Shown: positions 19,677 through 30,600 of the stretch, piece after piece
Layout: every line of letters begins with the position of its first letter
How positions within the stretch are numbered: position 1 is the stretch's first letter
Source of the DNA: Phytobacter palmae
GTDB lineage: Bacteria > Pseudomonadota > Gammaproteobacteria > Enterobacterales > Enterobacteriaceae
Reading direction: 5' to 3'
DNA: 64,000 nt
NCBI GenBank assembly: GCA_900112785.1
Contig: FONB01000009.1
Coordinates: 185,257-249,256, forward strand
Notes under the pieces: generated by a model
Told to the model about the DNA's origin: nothing
The model's input: the letters and a program-made list of their open reading frames with translations, nothing else
Databases searched by the model: none
Position numbers and translations under genes: made by a program

Positions 19677-21027
19677 TGCGCTTAGCCGCCTGATGAACTG
19701 GCTGTCAGGAGAGAAACCCTCGGCAACCTTTACGACCAATGAGGTCAACAAAGCGTTGATTGATGATGCTCCCCGGGTGGTGCGCGTAACCTTGTGGGCC
19801 ATTTTCGCCTTCTTTATTGCCATGATTATCTGGGCTTCACTGGCCGAGATTGATGAAGTGACGCGCGGGGAAGGGCGGGCTATTCCCTCATCCCGCCTGC
19901 AAAAAGTCCAGAACCTTGAAGGTGGGATTGTCGCCGAAGTTTTTGCTCATGAAGGCGAGGTGGTGCAAGCTGGCGCACCGCTGTTACGTCTGGATGATAC
20001 CCGTTTTCGCTCTAACGCCGGAGAAAGTGAGGCCGATAAACTGGCGCTGGAAGCGCGGATCCAACGCCTGACCGCTCAGCTTGATGATGCCACCGAACTG
20101 ACGCTGTCGCCGGAAATTACCAACCAGGCACCGGACATCGCCAGTGGTGAAATGGCGCTGTTTGCCAGCGTTAATAAACGTATTCAGAGTGAACTTGCCG
20201 GACTGAACGAACAGTTGATTCAGAAGAAGCAGGAACTGCTCGATTTTCAGGGTAAATTGACGCAGTACCGGCGTAGCCTTGAGTTGCAACAGCAAGAGAT
20301 CACCATGTCTGAACCGCTGGTGGCAAAAGGGGCAATCTCAAAAGTGGAAATGCTGCGTCTGCGTCGCGCCGGCGTTGAGACGCAGGGGCAACTGGATTCC
20401 GTCATCCTTGCGATTCCTCGCGCGCAGGCGGCAATTAAGGAGATTGAAAATAAGGTCAGTGAAACGCGTGGTCGTTACCGTAGCGATGCGCTGGAACAAC
20501 TTAACCAGGCCCGTACCGATCTGAGTAAAATTGAAGCCTCAGGTAAAGCGATCACCGACCGGGTAAACCGCACGCTGGTGACTTCGCCGGTCCGCGGCAT
20601 CGTCCAGCAACTTCTGGTGAACACCATCGGCGGGGTGATCCAGCCGGGCAATGACATTGTGGAAATCGTTCCGCTTGATGACACATTGCTGGTTGAGGCG
20701 AAAATTCGCCCGCAGGACATCGCCTTTTTGCGACCGGGGCAGGAAGCGACGGTGAAATTCACCGCCTACGACTACACCATTTATGGTGGGCTTAAGGGCA
20801 AACTTGAGCAGATAAGTCCTGATACGGTGACCGACAAAGACGGCAAGAGTTTTTATATCATTCGCCTGCGTACTGATAAAAACCACCTCGGCACAGATGA
20901 AAAGCCGCTGTTGATTATTCCGGGGATGGTGGCCTCGGTGGATATCATTACCGGTAAGAAAACCATTCTGGCCTATTTGCTCAAGCCCATTCTTCGCGCC
21001 AGAGCAGAAGCGTTCCGCGAGCGCTAA
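19663..21027 (+). CDS. lapC: HlyD-family membrane fusion protein of the first T1SS (LapC)
   Basis: The protein has 454 residues: a short cytoplasmic tail, one membrane helix (~42-62, TLWAIFAFFIAMIIWASL), a lipoyl half-motif (LQKVQNLEGGIVAEVF), a long coiled-coil hairpin (~120-290), the second lipoyl half (VRGIVQQLLVNTIGGVIQPG) and a beta-barrel domain. It bridges the ABC transporter and the TolC-like channel. It overlaps the transporter gene, so the two are translationally linked. A terminator follows. Confidence 0.92.
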   Translation: MRIVDALSRLMNWLSGEKPSATFTTNEVNKALIDDAPRVVRVTLWAIFAFFIAMIIWASLAEIDEVTRGEGRAIPSSRLQKVQNLEGGIVAEVFAHEGEVVQAGAPLLRLDDTRFRSNAGESEADKLALEARIQRLTAQLDDATELTLSPEITNQAPDIASGEMALFASVNKRIQSELAGLNEQLIQKKQELLDFQGKLTQYRRSLELQQQEITMSEPLVAKGAISKVEMLRLRRAGVETQGQLDSVILAIPRAQAAIKEIENKVSETRGRYRSDALEQLNQARTDLSKIEASGKAITDRVNRTLVTSPVRGIVQQLLVNTIGGVIQPGNDIVEIVPLDDTLLVEAKIRPQDIAFLRPGQEATVKFTAYDYTIYGGLKGKLEQISPDTVTDKDGKSFYIIRLRTDKNHLGTDEKPLLIIPGMVASVDIITGKKTILAYLLKPILRARAEAFRER

Positions 21028-21039
21028 TTGTTATGACTA

Positions 21040-21063
21040 AAAAGCCTGCGAAGCAGGCTTTTT
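21040..21063 (+). terminator. Intrinsic terminator ending the first T1SS operon
   Basis: A perfect stem AAAAGCCTGC/GCAGGCTTTT with a GAA loop lies 12 bases after the stop codon and runs into TT. Confidence 0.9.
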
Positions 21064-21510
21064 GGGTAACTTAAGTTGTTCTGCTCTTGCCCGACATAAG
21101 TTAAATTTAGCCTAATAACCACATTTTATTTATGGTATTAACCCCTGCGATGCGCTTACCCTAACGTTGCCTCTTTCTTCTGCTGCTTTCTCTTCTGGTT
21201 TGAGTTTAACTCACACTAAGTTGCAGTTTTTATCGTTTTGCAAACGAGAATCTTTCAACAATACTGAGACAATAAATCAGATCGGGAGATCATTTAATTA
21301 ATTAACACACTTTTACTCTGTTGGGGAGTTATTGGCATTTATCGGCAACTTCGAAACTCTCAAAATAAAAATTCTCCTGTTGCGATACGTTATTTCGATA
21401 TCCTGGGGACACGCGTGTTTATTTATCCGGGTAAAGAAATTAAAAGCAGTAGATAAAAATACCCTCGCTGAACTTTGAATAAAGACTGTCAGTTTAATAA
21501 GGTACATAAG
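21064..21510. other. AT-rich intergenic region between the first T1SS and a hypothetical gene
   Basis: This 447-base stretch is AT-rich with no convincing reading frame or RNA structure. It probably holds the promoter for the gene at 21511. Confidence 0.5.
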
Positions 21511-22020
21511 ATGACATTAGAGATGTTGAATTATTTAATTGAATTTGCATTAAACAATACCTCGAAATCACCTGATAGTAAAAGAACCGCTGGTGACCAT
21601 CAACAGCCATCAGATGATGAATTATCGGCTTTTATCGCATCACTTTCACAAAAAAAAGAGAGTGGTGATGCGCTGTCAAAGATTAAATATCGCTTAGAAC
21701 TGCTCTTTGCTGCGCAACAAGACTCAGCAAAAGCAGAACAATTATTATCTGCCAATACCCCGACGGAAGAAGAGGCCTGGCCGGTCATGAATTTCGCGCA
21801 CTGGCCTGCGGTGCATTATGCCGCCTCAGGTGAGGTGCAGACGCCTGAATCCGAAGCGTATTTTCAACGTATTACAGCCGCAGCGGCGACGATACGTTCT
21901 GCCATTACCGACGCAGAACGCGCGAAAGGCACATCTGCCTTTCATACTCTTGAAAAGATTTTAGCTCTCAACAGCGCTTTGCCTGAGCGGTATAAAGCGA
22001 TGGCAAATATTCAGTATTAG
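21511..22020 (+). CDS. Hypothetical protein between the two adhesin loci
   Basis: The protein has 169 residues from ATG 21511, with AATAAGG 8 bases upstream (an in-frame ATG at 21475 is less well placed). It begins MTLEMLNYLIEFALNN, is mostly helical and polar, and has no signal peptide, membrane segment or known motif. The 5' half is AT-rich compared with flanking operons, which hints at recent acquisition. It is followed by a large hairpin. Function unknown. Confidence 0.6.
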   Translation: MTLEMLNYLIEFALNNTSKSPDSKRTAGDHQQPSDDELSAFIASLSQKKESGDALSKIKYRLELLFAAQQDSAKAEQLLSANTPTEEEAWPVMNFAHWPAVHYAASGEVQTPESEAYFQRITAAAATIRSAITDAERAKGTSAFHTLEKILALNSALPERYKAMANIQY

Positions 22021-22808
22021 TCGCCAGTCAGGTATTTCCGGAATAATGATGCGGGTAATACGTGTTTGTTGTCCGCCGCAAATATACGGCAGATAACAAA
22101 CAAGTATTACCCGACGTTTACCCATGCCGCTGCCATTGCCGGCCCGGAGCAGGGAAATGTTCAAAAAGCGTCAATCCCCGCAGGACAGAGCGAAAAGGGT
22201 ATTAAAGGTTTTAACCATTTTTTCCTCGGGTTTATGAATCTCTTCGGCTGTGGCAGTGGTTTGACGAAAAGCCTCTCATTTAAATCGCCACTGGACGGGC
22301 CAGGGTTGTCGATGACAACTTTCCTGCTTGCCTGTGCTTGCAGGATATCGCTACAGCTTTTTAACAACGCAGACAGCTTCCGGTTATTTATCTTCAGTTT
22401 TAATAAATAAGAAAGTCTGGCAGACATGAAACTCCTGTATAAGGTAAAACGCGTTGGTATCAGGCCCTCTGCGGACGTGCCACACCTTCCACTTCACAAC
22501 TCCCCCCATTTCTCCGAAGCCTTATCACCTAACCCATTGATAATGGTTTTCCTGCGTATGCCGATATTTGAGTTAGGTAAACTTAACTTAATAATTGACT
22601 ATCTTTTACAGTTTTTATTACACGATTACATACCTTGACACAGATGTTACCAATAGGTAATTATGACGTGAAGCAATAGTCTTTTTCTTATTTATGACTC
22701 GTTATTCCGGCCACGCCATTTATCCACTCACGGTGACGTCGGGATAACATGAGCACCATCAGGTTCGGCGGGTCTTTTATCTTTCTTTAATAAAGGGCTC
22801 GTCAGACA
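22021..22808. other. Gene-poor gap before the second T1SS operon
   Basis: This 788-base gap contains the hairpin at 22052-22113 and short open stretches on both strands (22066-22410 plus, 22161-22427 minus) that lack ribosome sites and recognisable content. The right part (22560-22700) is AT-rich and probably contains the promoter for the second T1SS operon. Confidence 0.5.
22052..22113. repeat. Near-perfect 27-bp inverted repeat (large hairpin)
   Basis: Arms at 22052-22078 and 22087-22113 match at 24 of 27 positions around an 8-base loop (CAAATATA). The arms begin CGGGTAATAC and end in GCCG. No T tract follows, so it is not a typical terminator. It lies 31 bases after the stop of the hypothetical gene. 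Confidence 0.8.
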
Positions 22809-24167
22809 ATGGGGTTTCGTTCAGGTCGTCGTTGTTATTACCACCTTTGTGTAATCACTCTTTTTTTACCCTTTGTCATTCCTGTCACTCAGGTTGAGGC
22901 CGCAACGCGTTCGTCCCCGGCGCACTCTATTTCTGAGGATTCCTCGCCGGGCGGACTGTTTGCCGCGCTGCGGAGCACTCTGCTTCATCACCCCAGTCTG
23001 GCCAGTCAGCAGGCTCTGGTGCGTTCCAAAGAGGCCAGCGCTGACAGTGCCCGCGCGGCTCGTTTGCCAACGCTTGGTGCAAGTGCAGGGTCGGGGCAAA
23101 TTGCGGGATACAATGATTCCCGTACAACCACACTGAGTGTTTCGCAGCCGTTATGGGCTTTTGGGCGTATCGACAGTGCCATCGACTATGCCGACAATGA
23201 CACCCTTGCTCAACAAGCCACGGCCTGGGCTACCCGTCGTGAGTTGCTGGAAGATACCGCAGTGGCTTACGCAAATGTTCAGGGTATTCGCGAGCGCCTT
23301 ACCGTTGCTGAATCAAACGTTAACAATCATCAGGCGTTGCAGGAGCAGATCCAGCGCCGTGCGCAGGGAGGACTGGCTTCTTCGGCCGATGTCAGCCTGG
23401 CGAAGGCCCGATTGTTACAGGCACGCGCGTCGTTCGAACAGGCCAAATCGGACCTGCGTACCGCTGAATCCACGCTGTTGTCCTTGACCCAGGTGCCAGT
23501 CGCAAGCGAACTGCCCGTCCCTGACAGCATCCTCAGGCTGCCCGCCGACAAGTCTGTACAGGAACAAATACTTGCACAGAGTGCGACTGTGCGAGCGCGC
23601 GAAGCGGCGGTCACCCTTGCCGAATCTGATGTGGAACGTCAGCGCACCTCATCGCGACCAACCGTCTCTCTGCAAGCTTCTCGCAACGAATATTCCGGTA
23701 TGCCTAACCAGAGAGATAATAATACGGTCAATGTCGTTGTAACCGGCACGATGGAGGGGCTGGGGCTGGTGTCCCGTGGTCTCCAGAACGCGGCGCTGGA
23801 ACGCGTGGAATCCGCACGACAGGATCTGGCCGAACAACGCCACAGCGAAGATGTTCAGACGCGCCAGTTGCTTGATCAGCGTGATGCTAACCAGACGCTG
23901 ATGGCCGGTTATGAGCAGTCTGTCGTCGAACTTAGCGGCACGCTGGCATCTTTCCGTCGCCAGTATGAATCGGGCTACAAGAGCTGGCTGGATGTACTGA
24001 ACGCCGTGCGTGAATTAACCGAACAACAACAAGCGCTGGTATCGGTACGATCGGCATGGCGGGTCGATTGTCTGCGCCTGGCCGCACGCACGGGCCGTAT
24101 GGACGATACCACTGGCGCCCTGCCCACGGGCACACAATTTGCTAACACGTCTGCGAGCCAACCCTGA
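22809..24167 (+). CDS. TolC-family outer-membrane channel of the second T1SS
   Basis: The protein has 452 residues with a signal peptide of ~31 residues (CVITLFLPFVIPVTQVEA). It has two OEP repeats with coiled-coil helices (PTLGASAGSGQI, LSVSQPLWAFGRID, YESGYKSWLDVLNAVREL). It is distantly related to the channel of the first system and differs clearly in sequence, so the two systems are not a recent duplication. Its stop shares one base with the start of the ABC transporter gene (TGATG). Confidence 0.9.
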   Translation: MGFRSGRRCYYHLCVITLFLPFVIPVTQVEAATRSSPAHSISEDSSPGGLFAALRSTLLHHPSLASQQALVRSKEASADSARAARLPTLGASAGSGQIAGYNDSRTTTLSVSQPLWAFGRIDSAIDYADNDTLAQQATAWATRRELLEDTAVAYANVQGIRERLTVAESNVNNHQALQEQIQRRAQGGLASSADVSLAKARLLQARASFEQAKSDLRTAESTLLSLTQVPVASELPVPDSILRLPADKSVQEQILAQSATVRAREAAVTLAESDVERQRTSSRPTVSLQASRNEYSGMPNQRDNNTVNVVVTGTMEGLGLVSRGLQNAALERVESARQDLAEQRHSEDVQTRQLLDQRDANQTLMAGYEQSVVELSGTLASFRRQYESGYKSWLDVLNAVRELTEQQQALVSVRSAWRVDCLRLAARTGRMDDTTGALPTGTQFANTSASQP

Positions 24168-26392
24168 TGATACCTGTTCCTCTCCCTGAATTACTGGCTT
24201 TGCTGGACAAGCTACACGCCCCGGTGAATAAAGCGGCATTAACGCAGGCCTGTGCACGTGCGCAGTCCGTTCCTCCGTTGACCGATCGCCCGCAGGATTA
24301 TGTGCGCGGTTTACTGTCAGACGCAGGAATGAAAGATGTCCGGCTGGCATTACTCCCCTGGCGGCGTTTTGATCCACGCCATCTCCCGGCACTGATGTGG
24401 CACGAACAGACATGGTGGCTGGCCGAACGACACAATGAGGAGGGGAGAACCGACACCCTCACTCTGACCCGTCAGGGTGTCGAGCCCCGAACGCTGGCGG
24501 TAGACGACATTGTGACCGGAGCGCCGGGTACGGCTGCGAATGACGAAACGGCTGTCCTCTGGCTCAGCCTGGCTTCACACGTACAGTCGGAGAACCTCTC
24601 GGAGAGCGAAAATCCGGCCATGCGTCTGGTCTGGCGAGAACTGTTGCGCGACCGCCGTTGGGTGTTCCGGGTGGCGGCTGCCACGTTGTTGGTGAACATC
24701 CTGGCCATTCCCACATCGCTCTTCGCTATGCAGGTCTACGATCGCGTCGTGCCCACTCTTGCCTGGGCGACACTGACCACGCTTGTGGCGGGGATGGGGC
24801 TGGTCGTTGGACTGGACTGGCTGCTCAAAACATTGCGTGCCCATATCATGGACAGCGTTGCCAGCAGTGTGGATAAACGCCTTTCCCAGCATGTCTATGA
24901 ACATTTGTTGCATCTGCAACTCGACCAGCAGCCCGGCAGTCTGGGCACGCTGGCTGCGCAGGTGGGGGCACTGGATTCTGTACGACAGGTTTTCTCTGCT
25001 GGTCTTGTCTTCGGCATTGTGGATCTGCCGTTTGCACTTCTGTTTATCGCACTTATTGGTCTGATCGGCGGTCCCGTCGGCTGGGTTTACCTGGGAATGC
25101 TCCCCATCGCGCTGGCGCTTGGCCTGTACACCCGTCTGCGCTTACGCCGTCTCACGCGCCAACAGATGCTTCGCAGTAATGAGCGTCTGGGCCTGTTAGT
25201 CGACAGTATTCGCGGTGCTGAGACCCTGCGCGCCAGTCATGCTGGCTGGCGTTTTGCACAAGACTGGCAGACGCTCAGTCATTCCATCGCAGGCTATAGC
25301 ATTCAGCAAAAATCCCTCAGCCAGTTCTGCACTACCACCACCGGCAGTCTTTCGACGCTGGCGTATATCATGGGGATTGTCGTGGGAGTTTGGGGCGTTG
25401 AGGCCGGATATTTAACCACCGGTGGCATGGTAGCGTGCAGTATTCTGGGTGGTCGTGTCATCGGTCCGGTAAGCCAGGGTGTTCAGTACCTGATGCAGTG
25501 GCAGCAGGTCCGGGAGGCGCTGGATATGGTGAACAATCTGCTGCGCAAACCCACTGAGCGCCGCCCGGGACAGACCCTGTTGCTGCCCGATCGCCTGCCA
25601 GAACATATAAGTGTGGAAAAGCTGCGCTTTGCCTTTCCGCACTCTCCGGTACAACAACTCAATATTCCTGCGCTCCACTTTCACGCCGGTGAACGCGTTC
25701 TGCTGCTGGGGCCTGTTGGCGGCGGAAAATCGACGTTGCTCAAGATTCTGGCCGGGCTGTATCGCCCCGGTGAGGGCCGTATACGCCTGGGCGATGTGGA
25801 TCTGTGGGAGATTGATCCCCAGGTGGTCAGTGCCCAGGTTGGCTATCTGCCGCAAGCGGTACAGCTCTTCAAAGGTACGCTGCGAAGCAATCTGATGCTC
25901 GCAGGCGCAGTCAGCGACACCACACTTGCAGAGATCACCCGCGATCTGGCGCTGGATCAGGTGGCTGCCAGCAATCCGCTGGGTATGGATATGGCTATCA
26001 GTGAAGGTGGTTCAGGCCTCTCTGGCGGTCAGCGCCAGCTGGTTGGTCTGGCACGTGTGCTGATGTCTCGTCCTCGTATCTGGCTTCTGGATGAACCGAC
26101 GGCCTCGCTTGATGGCGAAGCTGAGACGCGTGTCTGGAAAGCATTACAGGCCAGGCTGCAGCCAGAAGATATCCTCATCGTTGCCACTCACCGTCCGATG
26201 GCCGCCGTCCATTTTGCTACCCGCGTGCTTGTCGTACAGGAAGGTACGGTTGTACGTGATGGCGCTCCTGACAAGGTGATACCAGGACTGATGGCCCGCG
26301 CCACTGGCTCGCGGCCCACCGTTGAGGTAACGAACGTAAAAACACATATGCCCGCAGCATCACATTCAGCAGGAGTCCTTAATGGCCGTTGA
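24167..26392 (+). CDS. T1SS ABC transporter of the second system
   Basis: The protein has 741 residues. The N-terminal ~130 residues are a C39-like domain without the catalytic cysteine motif. Membrane helices lie at ~160-430 (including LVNILAIPTSLFAMQVYDRVVPT). The ATPase has Walker A GPVGGGKST (~515), signature GLSGGQRQL and Walker B IWLLDEPTASLDGE. It should export the 2650-residue adhesin encoded two genes downstream. It overlaps the adaptor gene by 11 bases. Confidence 0.92.
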   Translation: MIPVPLPELLALLDKLHAPVNKAALTQACARAQSVPPLTDRPQDYVRGLLSDAGMKDVRLALLPWRRFDPRHLPALMWHEQTWWLAERHNEEGRTDTLTLTRQGVEPRTLAVDDIVTGAPGTAANDETAVLWLSLASHVQSENLSESENPAMRLVWRELLRDRRWVFRVAAATLLVNILAIPTSLFAMQVYDRVVPTLAWATLTTLVAGMGLVVGLDWLLKTLRAHIMDSVASSVDKRLSQHVYEHLLHLQLDQQPGSLGTLAAQVGALDSVRQVFSAGLVFGIVDLPFALLFIALIGLIGGPVGWVYLGMLPIALALGLYTRLRLRRLTRQQMLRSNERLGLLVDSIRGAETLRASHAGWRFAQDWQTLSHSIAGYSIQQKSLSQFCTTTTGSLSTLAYIMGIVVGVWGVEAGYLTTGGMVACSILGGRVIGPVSQGVQYLMQWQQVREALDMVNNLLRKPTERRPGQTLLLPDRLPEHISVEKLRFAFPHSPVQQLNIPALHFHAGERVLLLGPVGGGKSTLLKILAGLYRPGEGRIRLGDVDLWEIDPQVVSAQVGYLPQAVQLFKGTLRSNLMLAGAVSDTTLAEITRDLALDQVAASNPLGMDMAISEGGSGLSGGQRQLVGLARVLMSRPRIWLLDEPTASLDGEAETRVWKALQARLQPEDILIVATHRPMAAVHFATRVLVVQEGTVVRDGAPDKVIPGLMARATGSRPTVEVTNVKTHMPAASHSAGVLNGR

Positions 26393-27632
26393 ACTGTTTG
26401 ACGACGAGGTCGCTGACGCCGCGCGCGTGCATCGGCTGGAAAATTACCACCGTAGCCGAGTCCCCGCTGGACTTATCTGGAGCATCGTCGCCCTGGTCCT
26501 GGGTTTTGTCATATGGGCTATGTATTTTCACATTGATGAAGTCGCACGGGCGCACGGTGAAGTTATCGCCAGCAGCCGGGTGCAGATTATCCAGACCGTA
26601 GACGGTGGCGTACTTTCCGAACTGCGTGTCAAAGAGGGGGATCATGTTAAGGCAGGGCAGATTCTGGCTCGCCTCGATCCCACCCGCGTGGAGGCGGCGG
26701 CGGGTGAAGTTGACGCGCGCATCGCTGGTCTCAGGGCGCGTATTGCCCGACTTCGCGCAGAATCAACGGGACAATCCGCTCCCCAGTTCCCCGCAGATCC
26801 CGGTCCGGCATTACGCGAGCAGGCTGATATTGAACGCGCACTGTTTCTGCAACGCCGTCAAAGCCTGCAGGAAGATATAACCGCGCTGCAAACCGCCGTG
26901 AATTTAGCCAGTCAGAAACTCAGTCTGGTGAATGGGCTGGAACGATCTGGCGATGTGAGCGCCAGTGAGCGACTCAATGCACAGCGTGAACTGAATGATG
27001 CCCGCGCCCGCCTGCTTGGTCGACGCAATAAGTTTTTGGATGACGCGCGGGCCGATCTCACCAAGGCAGAAGATGACCTCGGCCAGACGTTGCAACAGAT
27101 GGCCGGTCGTCGACAGCAAGTACACGATACTGTTTTCACGGCCATGGGGCCTGGGATCGTTAAAAATGTACGCGTCACCACGCTGGGCGGGGTATTACGT
27201 GCCGGTGATGAGATCATGCAGATCGTTCCGTCAGATGATGCCCTGATCATAGAGGCCAAGGTTCTGCCTGCTGATATTGCCCGCGTTCAGGTTGGACTGC
27301 CGGCCACAGTGCGCCTTGATCCCTTCGATTACACCATTTATGGGGCATTGCAGGGGGAGGTGATTTACGTATCGGCCGACACCCTCAAAGAAAGCACCTC
27401 ACGTGGTGAAGAGATCTACTACCGCGTCCATGTTCGTTTGAAAAGCCATGCTGAGGGTCTCTCAGGCCATCAGGAAGATGGGCAACTTGTGCGCAGTACG
27501 ACGGGGCGCCAGCTTGACATCCTGCCGGGCATGACATCCCAGCTCGACATCCGTACCGGTGATCGCACGCTGATGGACTTTTTACTTAAACCTTTGCGCA
27601 AAACACTCAGTGAATCATTCCAGGAGCGATGA
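26382..27632 (+). CDS. HlyD-family membrane fusion protein of the second T1SS
   Basis: The protein has 416 residues with one membrane helix (~28-50, GLIWSIVALVLGFVIWAMYF), two lipoyl half-motifs (QIIQTVDGGVLSELRVKEG and IVKNVRVTTLGGVLRAG) around a coiled coil, and a C-terminal beta-barrel. It is the periplasmic adaptor of the second system. The giant adhesin gene starts 60 bases downstream behind GAGAGAG. Confidence 0.92.
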   Translation: MAVELFDDEVADAARVHRLENYHRSRVPAGLIWSIVALVLGFVIWAMYFHIDEVARAHGEVIASSRVQIIQTVDGGVLSELRVKEGDHVKAGQILARLDPTRVEAAAGEVDARIAGLRARIARLRAESTGQSAPQFPADPGPALREQADIERALFLQRRQSLQEDITALQTAVNLASQKLSLVNGLERSGDVSASERLNAQRELNDARARLLGRRNKFLDDARADLTKAEDDLGQTLQQMAGRRQQVHDTVFTAMGPGIVKNVRVTTLGGVLRAGDEIMQIVPSDDALIIEAKVLPADIARVQVGLPATVRLDPFDYTIYGALQGEVIYVSADTLKESTSRGEEIYYRVHVRLKSHAEGLSGHQEDGQLVRSTTGRQLDILPGMTSQLDIRTGDRTLMDFLLKPLRKTLSESFQER

Positions 27633-27692
27633 CACCGCAGGTGGCCGTTGCAACCCGATTTTCCTGTCCGCCCCAGAGAGAGTTAACACATT

Positions 27693-30600
27693 ATGAAACC
27701 CGAGACCCAGATGAAGCCACGCCAATATACGCTCAGTACCGGTAAAACCCGCATTACCCTGCAGGCCGGGCAGACCAATATTCACAAGGCTGCGCCGGGT
27801 GAATCTTACCGGGTGCTTAAACGCCAGGGTGAAAATGATCAGGAAAAACTGGCCGATGACGTTGTGGCTTCACGTCACGGACAGGATCTGCAGCTGGACT
27901 ATGCCGATGGCACCACGCTGACCCTACAGGGCTGGTATACCGAAAGCGATACCAGTGTCACCCTGCCTGCCGATGGTACATCTACCCAGGTGCTTACTCC
28001 CGCCAGCACCGAAGGGGCAGCTCTGGCCGACGGCAGCCATGTTCTTTATGCACACGGTTCTCCGGACGCGCTGGCCAGCATGACCTCAGGCCACCCCGGG
28101 CTGGAAGGTATCTTAGCTGACCTGCATGATGGCTCGGTAGTGACTGGCCATCCTGTCACGTACCTTCCTCAGTCGCACTCTTATGCGGGCTATATCGCCA
28201 GTGCCCTCGGGCTGGGGGGCGTGGTCGGGGTTGCAGCGGCAAGCGGTGGCCATAGCGGACATGGTGGGCATGACAAGGGTGGCGATAACGGTGGGGGAGA
28301 AGCCCCGGTACAGAATGCTGTCCAGCTCAATTTTGTCGGCGGCCCGGCGCTCAGCGGTAACGATTTGAATGTGGAGATTTATCAGGCCGATGGCAAAACG
28401 CTGATTGGCACGGGAACACTAGGACCCAATGGCTCGGTCACCGTGTCTGCTGGCAGTTACAGCGGCGTTGTTATTGTTAAACTTGTCAACAGCGGCAGTG
28501 CTGCTGATTACCTGGACGAAGCAACAGGCGCGGGTAAAGATCTCTCTGCTCAGCTCTGGAGCATGGGTGTTATCTCCGGAAACAACAGCACCCTCGTTCT
28601 CAATATTAACGTGTTAACTACCATCGCTTACACCAAGGCCCAGGAAGCTATCGGCGGCACGCCTGACAATCCGGCCACCCTGAGCGCTACCCAGGTGACC
28701 GACACGGCCAGCGCTATCAGCAGCCTCTTTGGCGTGGATAATGTTCTGAACACAACGGTCACCGCAACCAACGGCGGCAGTTTTGATGCTGCTGATGGCT
28801 TGAGCGCCGGTGAAAAATATGGCCTTCTGCTGGCGGCATTCTCCGGTGCAGAGGCCAACGCGGGGGCGACCACCCAGACCATCCTGGACACCGTCGTTTC
28901 CGGAATCACACTCGGCAGCAGTAACAATATCTCCGATAGTGCGCAGTCGTTGCTTATTAAAGGCGCAGCGACCGCCAGTGATGCATCCGGCGGCGTCAGT
29001 CTCATTATTGATACCCATGCTCCTGTCTTTAGCAGCACAACGACGGCCAGCGTGGATGAGAACATCGGAGCAGGTAAGGTGGTCTGGGCCGCCGCCGCAA
29101 CCGACCCCAGTCAGTTCAGCTATAGCATGGGCACTACCGCTGATAGCGCACTGTTCAGCATCAATGCCTCCACCGGTGCGGTCACGCTTACCGGCAACCC
29201 GGACTATGAAAGCAAAGCCAGCTACAGCTTCACCGTTATTGCCACCGATGCGGCCGGTAATGCCAGCAGTCAGACGGTAACCCTGGCAGTCAACAACCTC
29301 GACGAAGTTGCACCGACCATCACCAGCGGCACAACGGCTGCGGCGATCAACGAAAACAGCGGCGCGGGTCAGGTGATTTACACTGCCACGGCGAGCGACA
29401 GCGGCGATATCAGCGGCGGGGTGACCTTCTCGCTCAAAGCGGGCAGCGACGCGGGGCTTACCATCAACCCGACCACCGGTGCGGTCACGCTCACCGGCAA
29501 TCCGGATTATGAAAGCAAAGCCAGCTACAGTTTCACGGTTGTTGCCACCGATGCGGCAGGCAATGCCAGCGACCGGACGGTCACGGTGGCTATCAACAAC
29601 CTCGACGAAGTTGCACCGACCATCACCAGCGGCACAACGGCTGCGGCGATCAACGAAAACAGCGGCGCGGGTCAGGTGATTTACACTGCCACGGCGAGCG
29701 ACAGCGGCGATATCAGCGGCGGGGTGACCTTCTCGCTCAAAGCGGGCAGCGACGCGGGGCTTACCATCAACCCGACCACCGGTGCGGTCACGCTCACCGG
29801 CAACCCGGATTATGAAAGCAAAGCCAGCTACAGCTTCACGGTTGTTGCCACCGATGCAGCAGGCAATGCCAGCAACCAGACGGTAACCCTGGCAATCAAC
29901 AACCTCGACGAAGTTGCACCGACCATCACCAGCGGCACAACGGCTGCGGCGATCAACGAAAACAGCGGCGCGGGTCAGGTGATTTACACTGCCACGGCGA
30001 GCGACAGCGGCGATATCAGCGGCGGGGTGACCTTCTCGCTCAAAGCGGGCAGCGACGCGGGGCTTACCATCGACCCGACCACCGGCGCGGTCACGCTCAC
30101 CGGCAACCCGGATTATGAAAGCAAAGCCAGCTACAGCTTCACGGTTGTTGCCACCGATGCGGCCGGCAATGCCAGCGACCGGACGGTCACTCTGGCGATC
30201 AATAACCTGGATGAGCAGGCTCCTGGCTTCACCACGGGCAACAGCAGCGACAGTTTTGCCACCGCTACGGTTAGCGTTGCCGAAAATACCGCCGCCGGCA
30301 CCGCCATCTATACCGCGCAGGCCGTCGATAATGACGCCGCCGACGGTGGCGAGCACGTCACTTACAGCTTGATCGACGGGAACAATGGTACAGACGCCCA
30401 GTATTTCAGCATCGATGCTGCCACTGGCGCGATCACCTTCAATGCCAGCCCCGACTATGAAGGTACCCACGCGCCTGCATACAGCTTTATCGTCGTCGCC
30501 ACTGACGCGGCAGGCCATGCGACCACGCAGACGGTCACCGTCAATGTCACCGATGCGGATGAAATCGCCCCCACTGTCAGGCTGGACGGAAGTTCTACGG

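Noticed and set aside
22066..22427. Overlapping short frames on both strands (114 and 88 codons)
   Set aside because: No ribosome sites, no recognisable motifs, and the plus-strand frame starts inside the hairpin.
28614..30518. 634-codon minus-strand frame with internal repeats
   Set aside because: Antisense of the cadherin repeats; its repetitiveness mirrors the coding strand.
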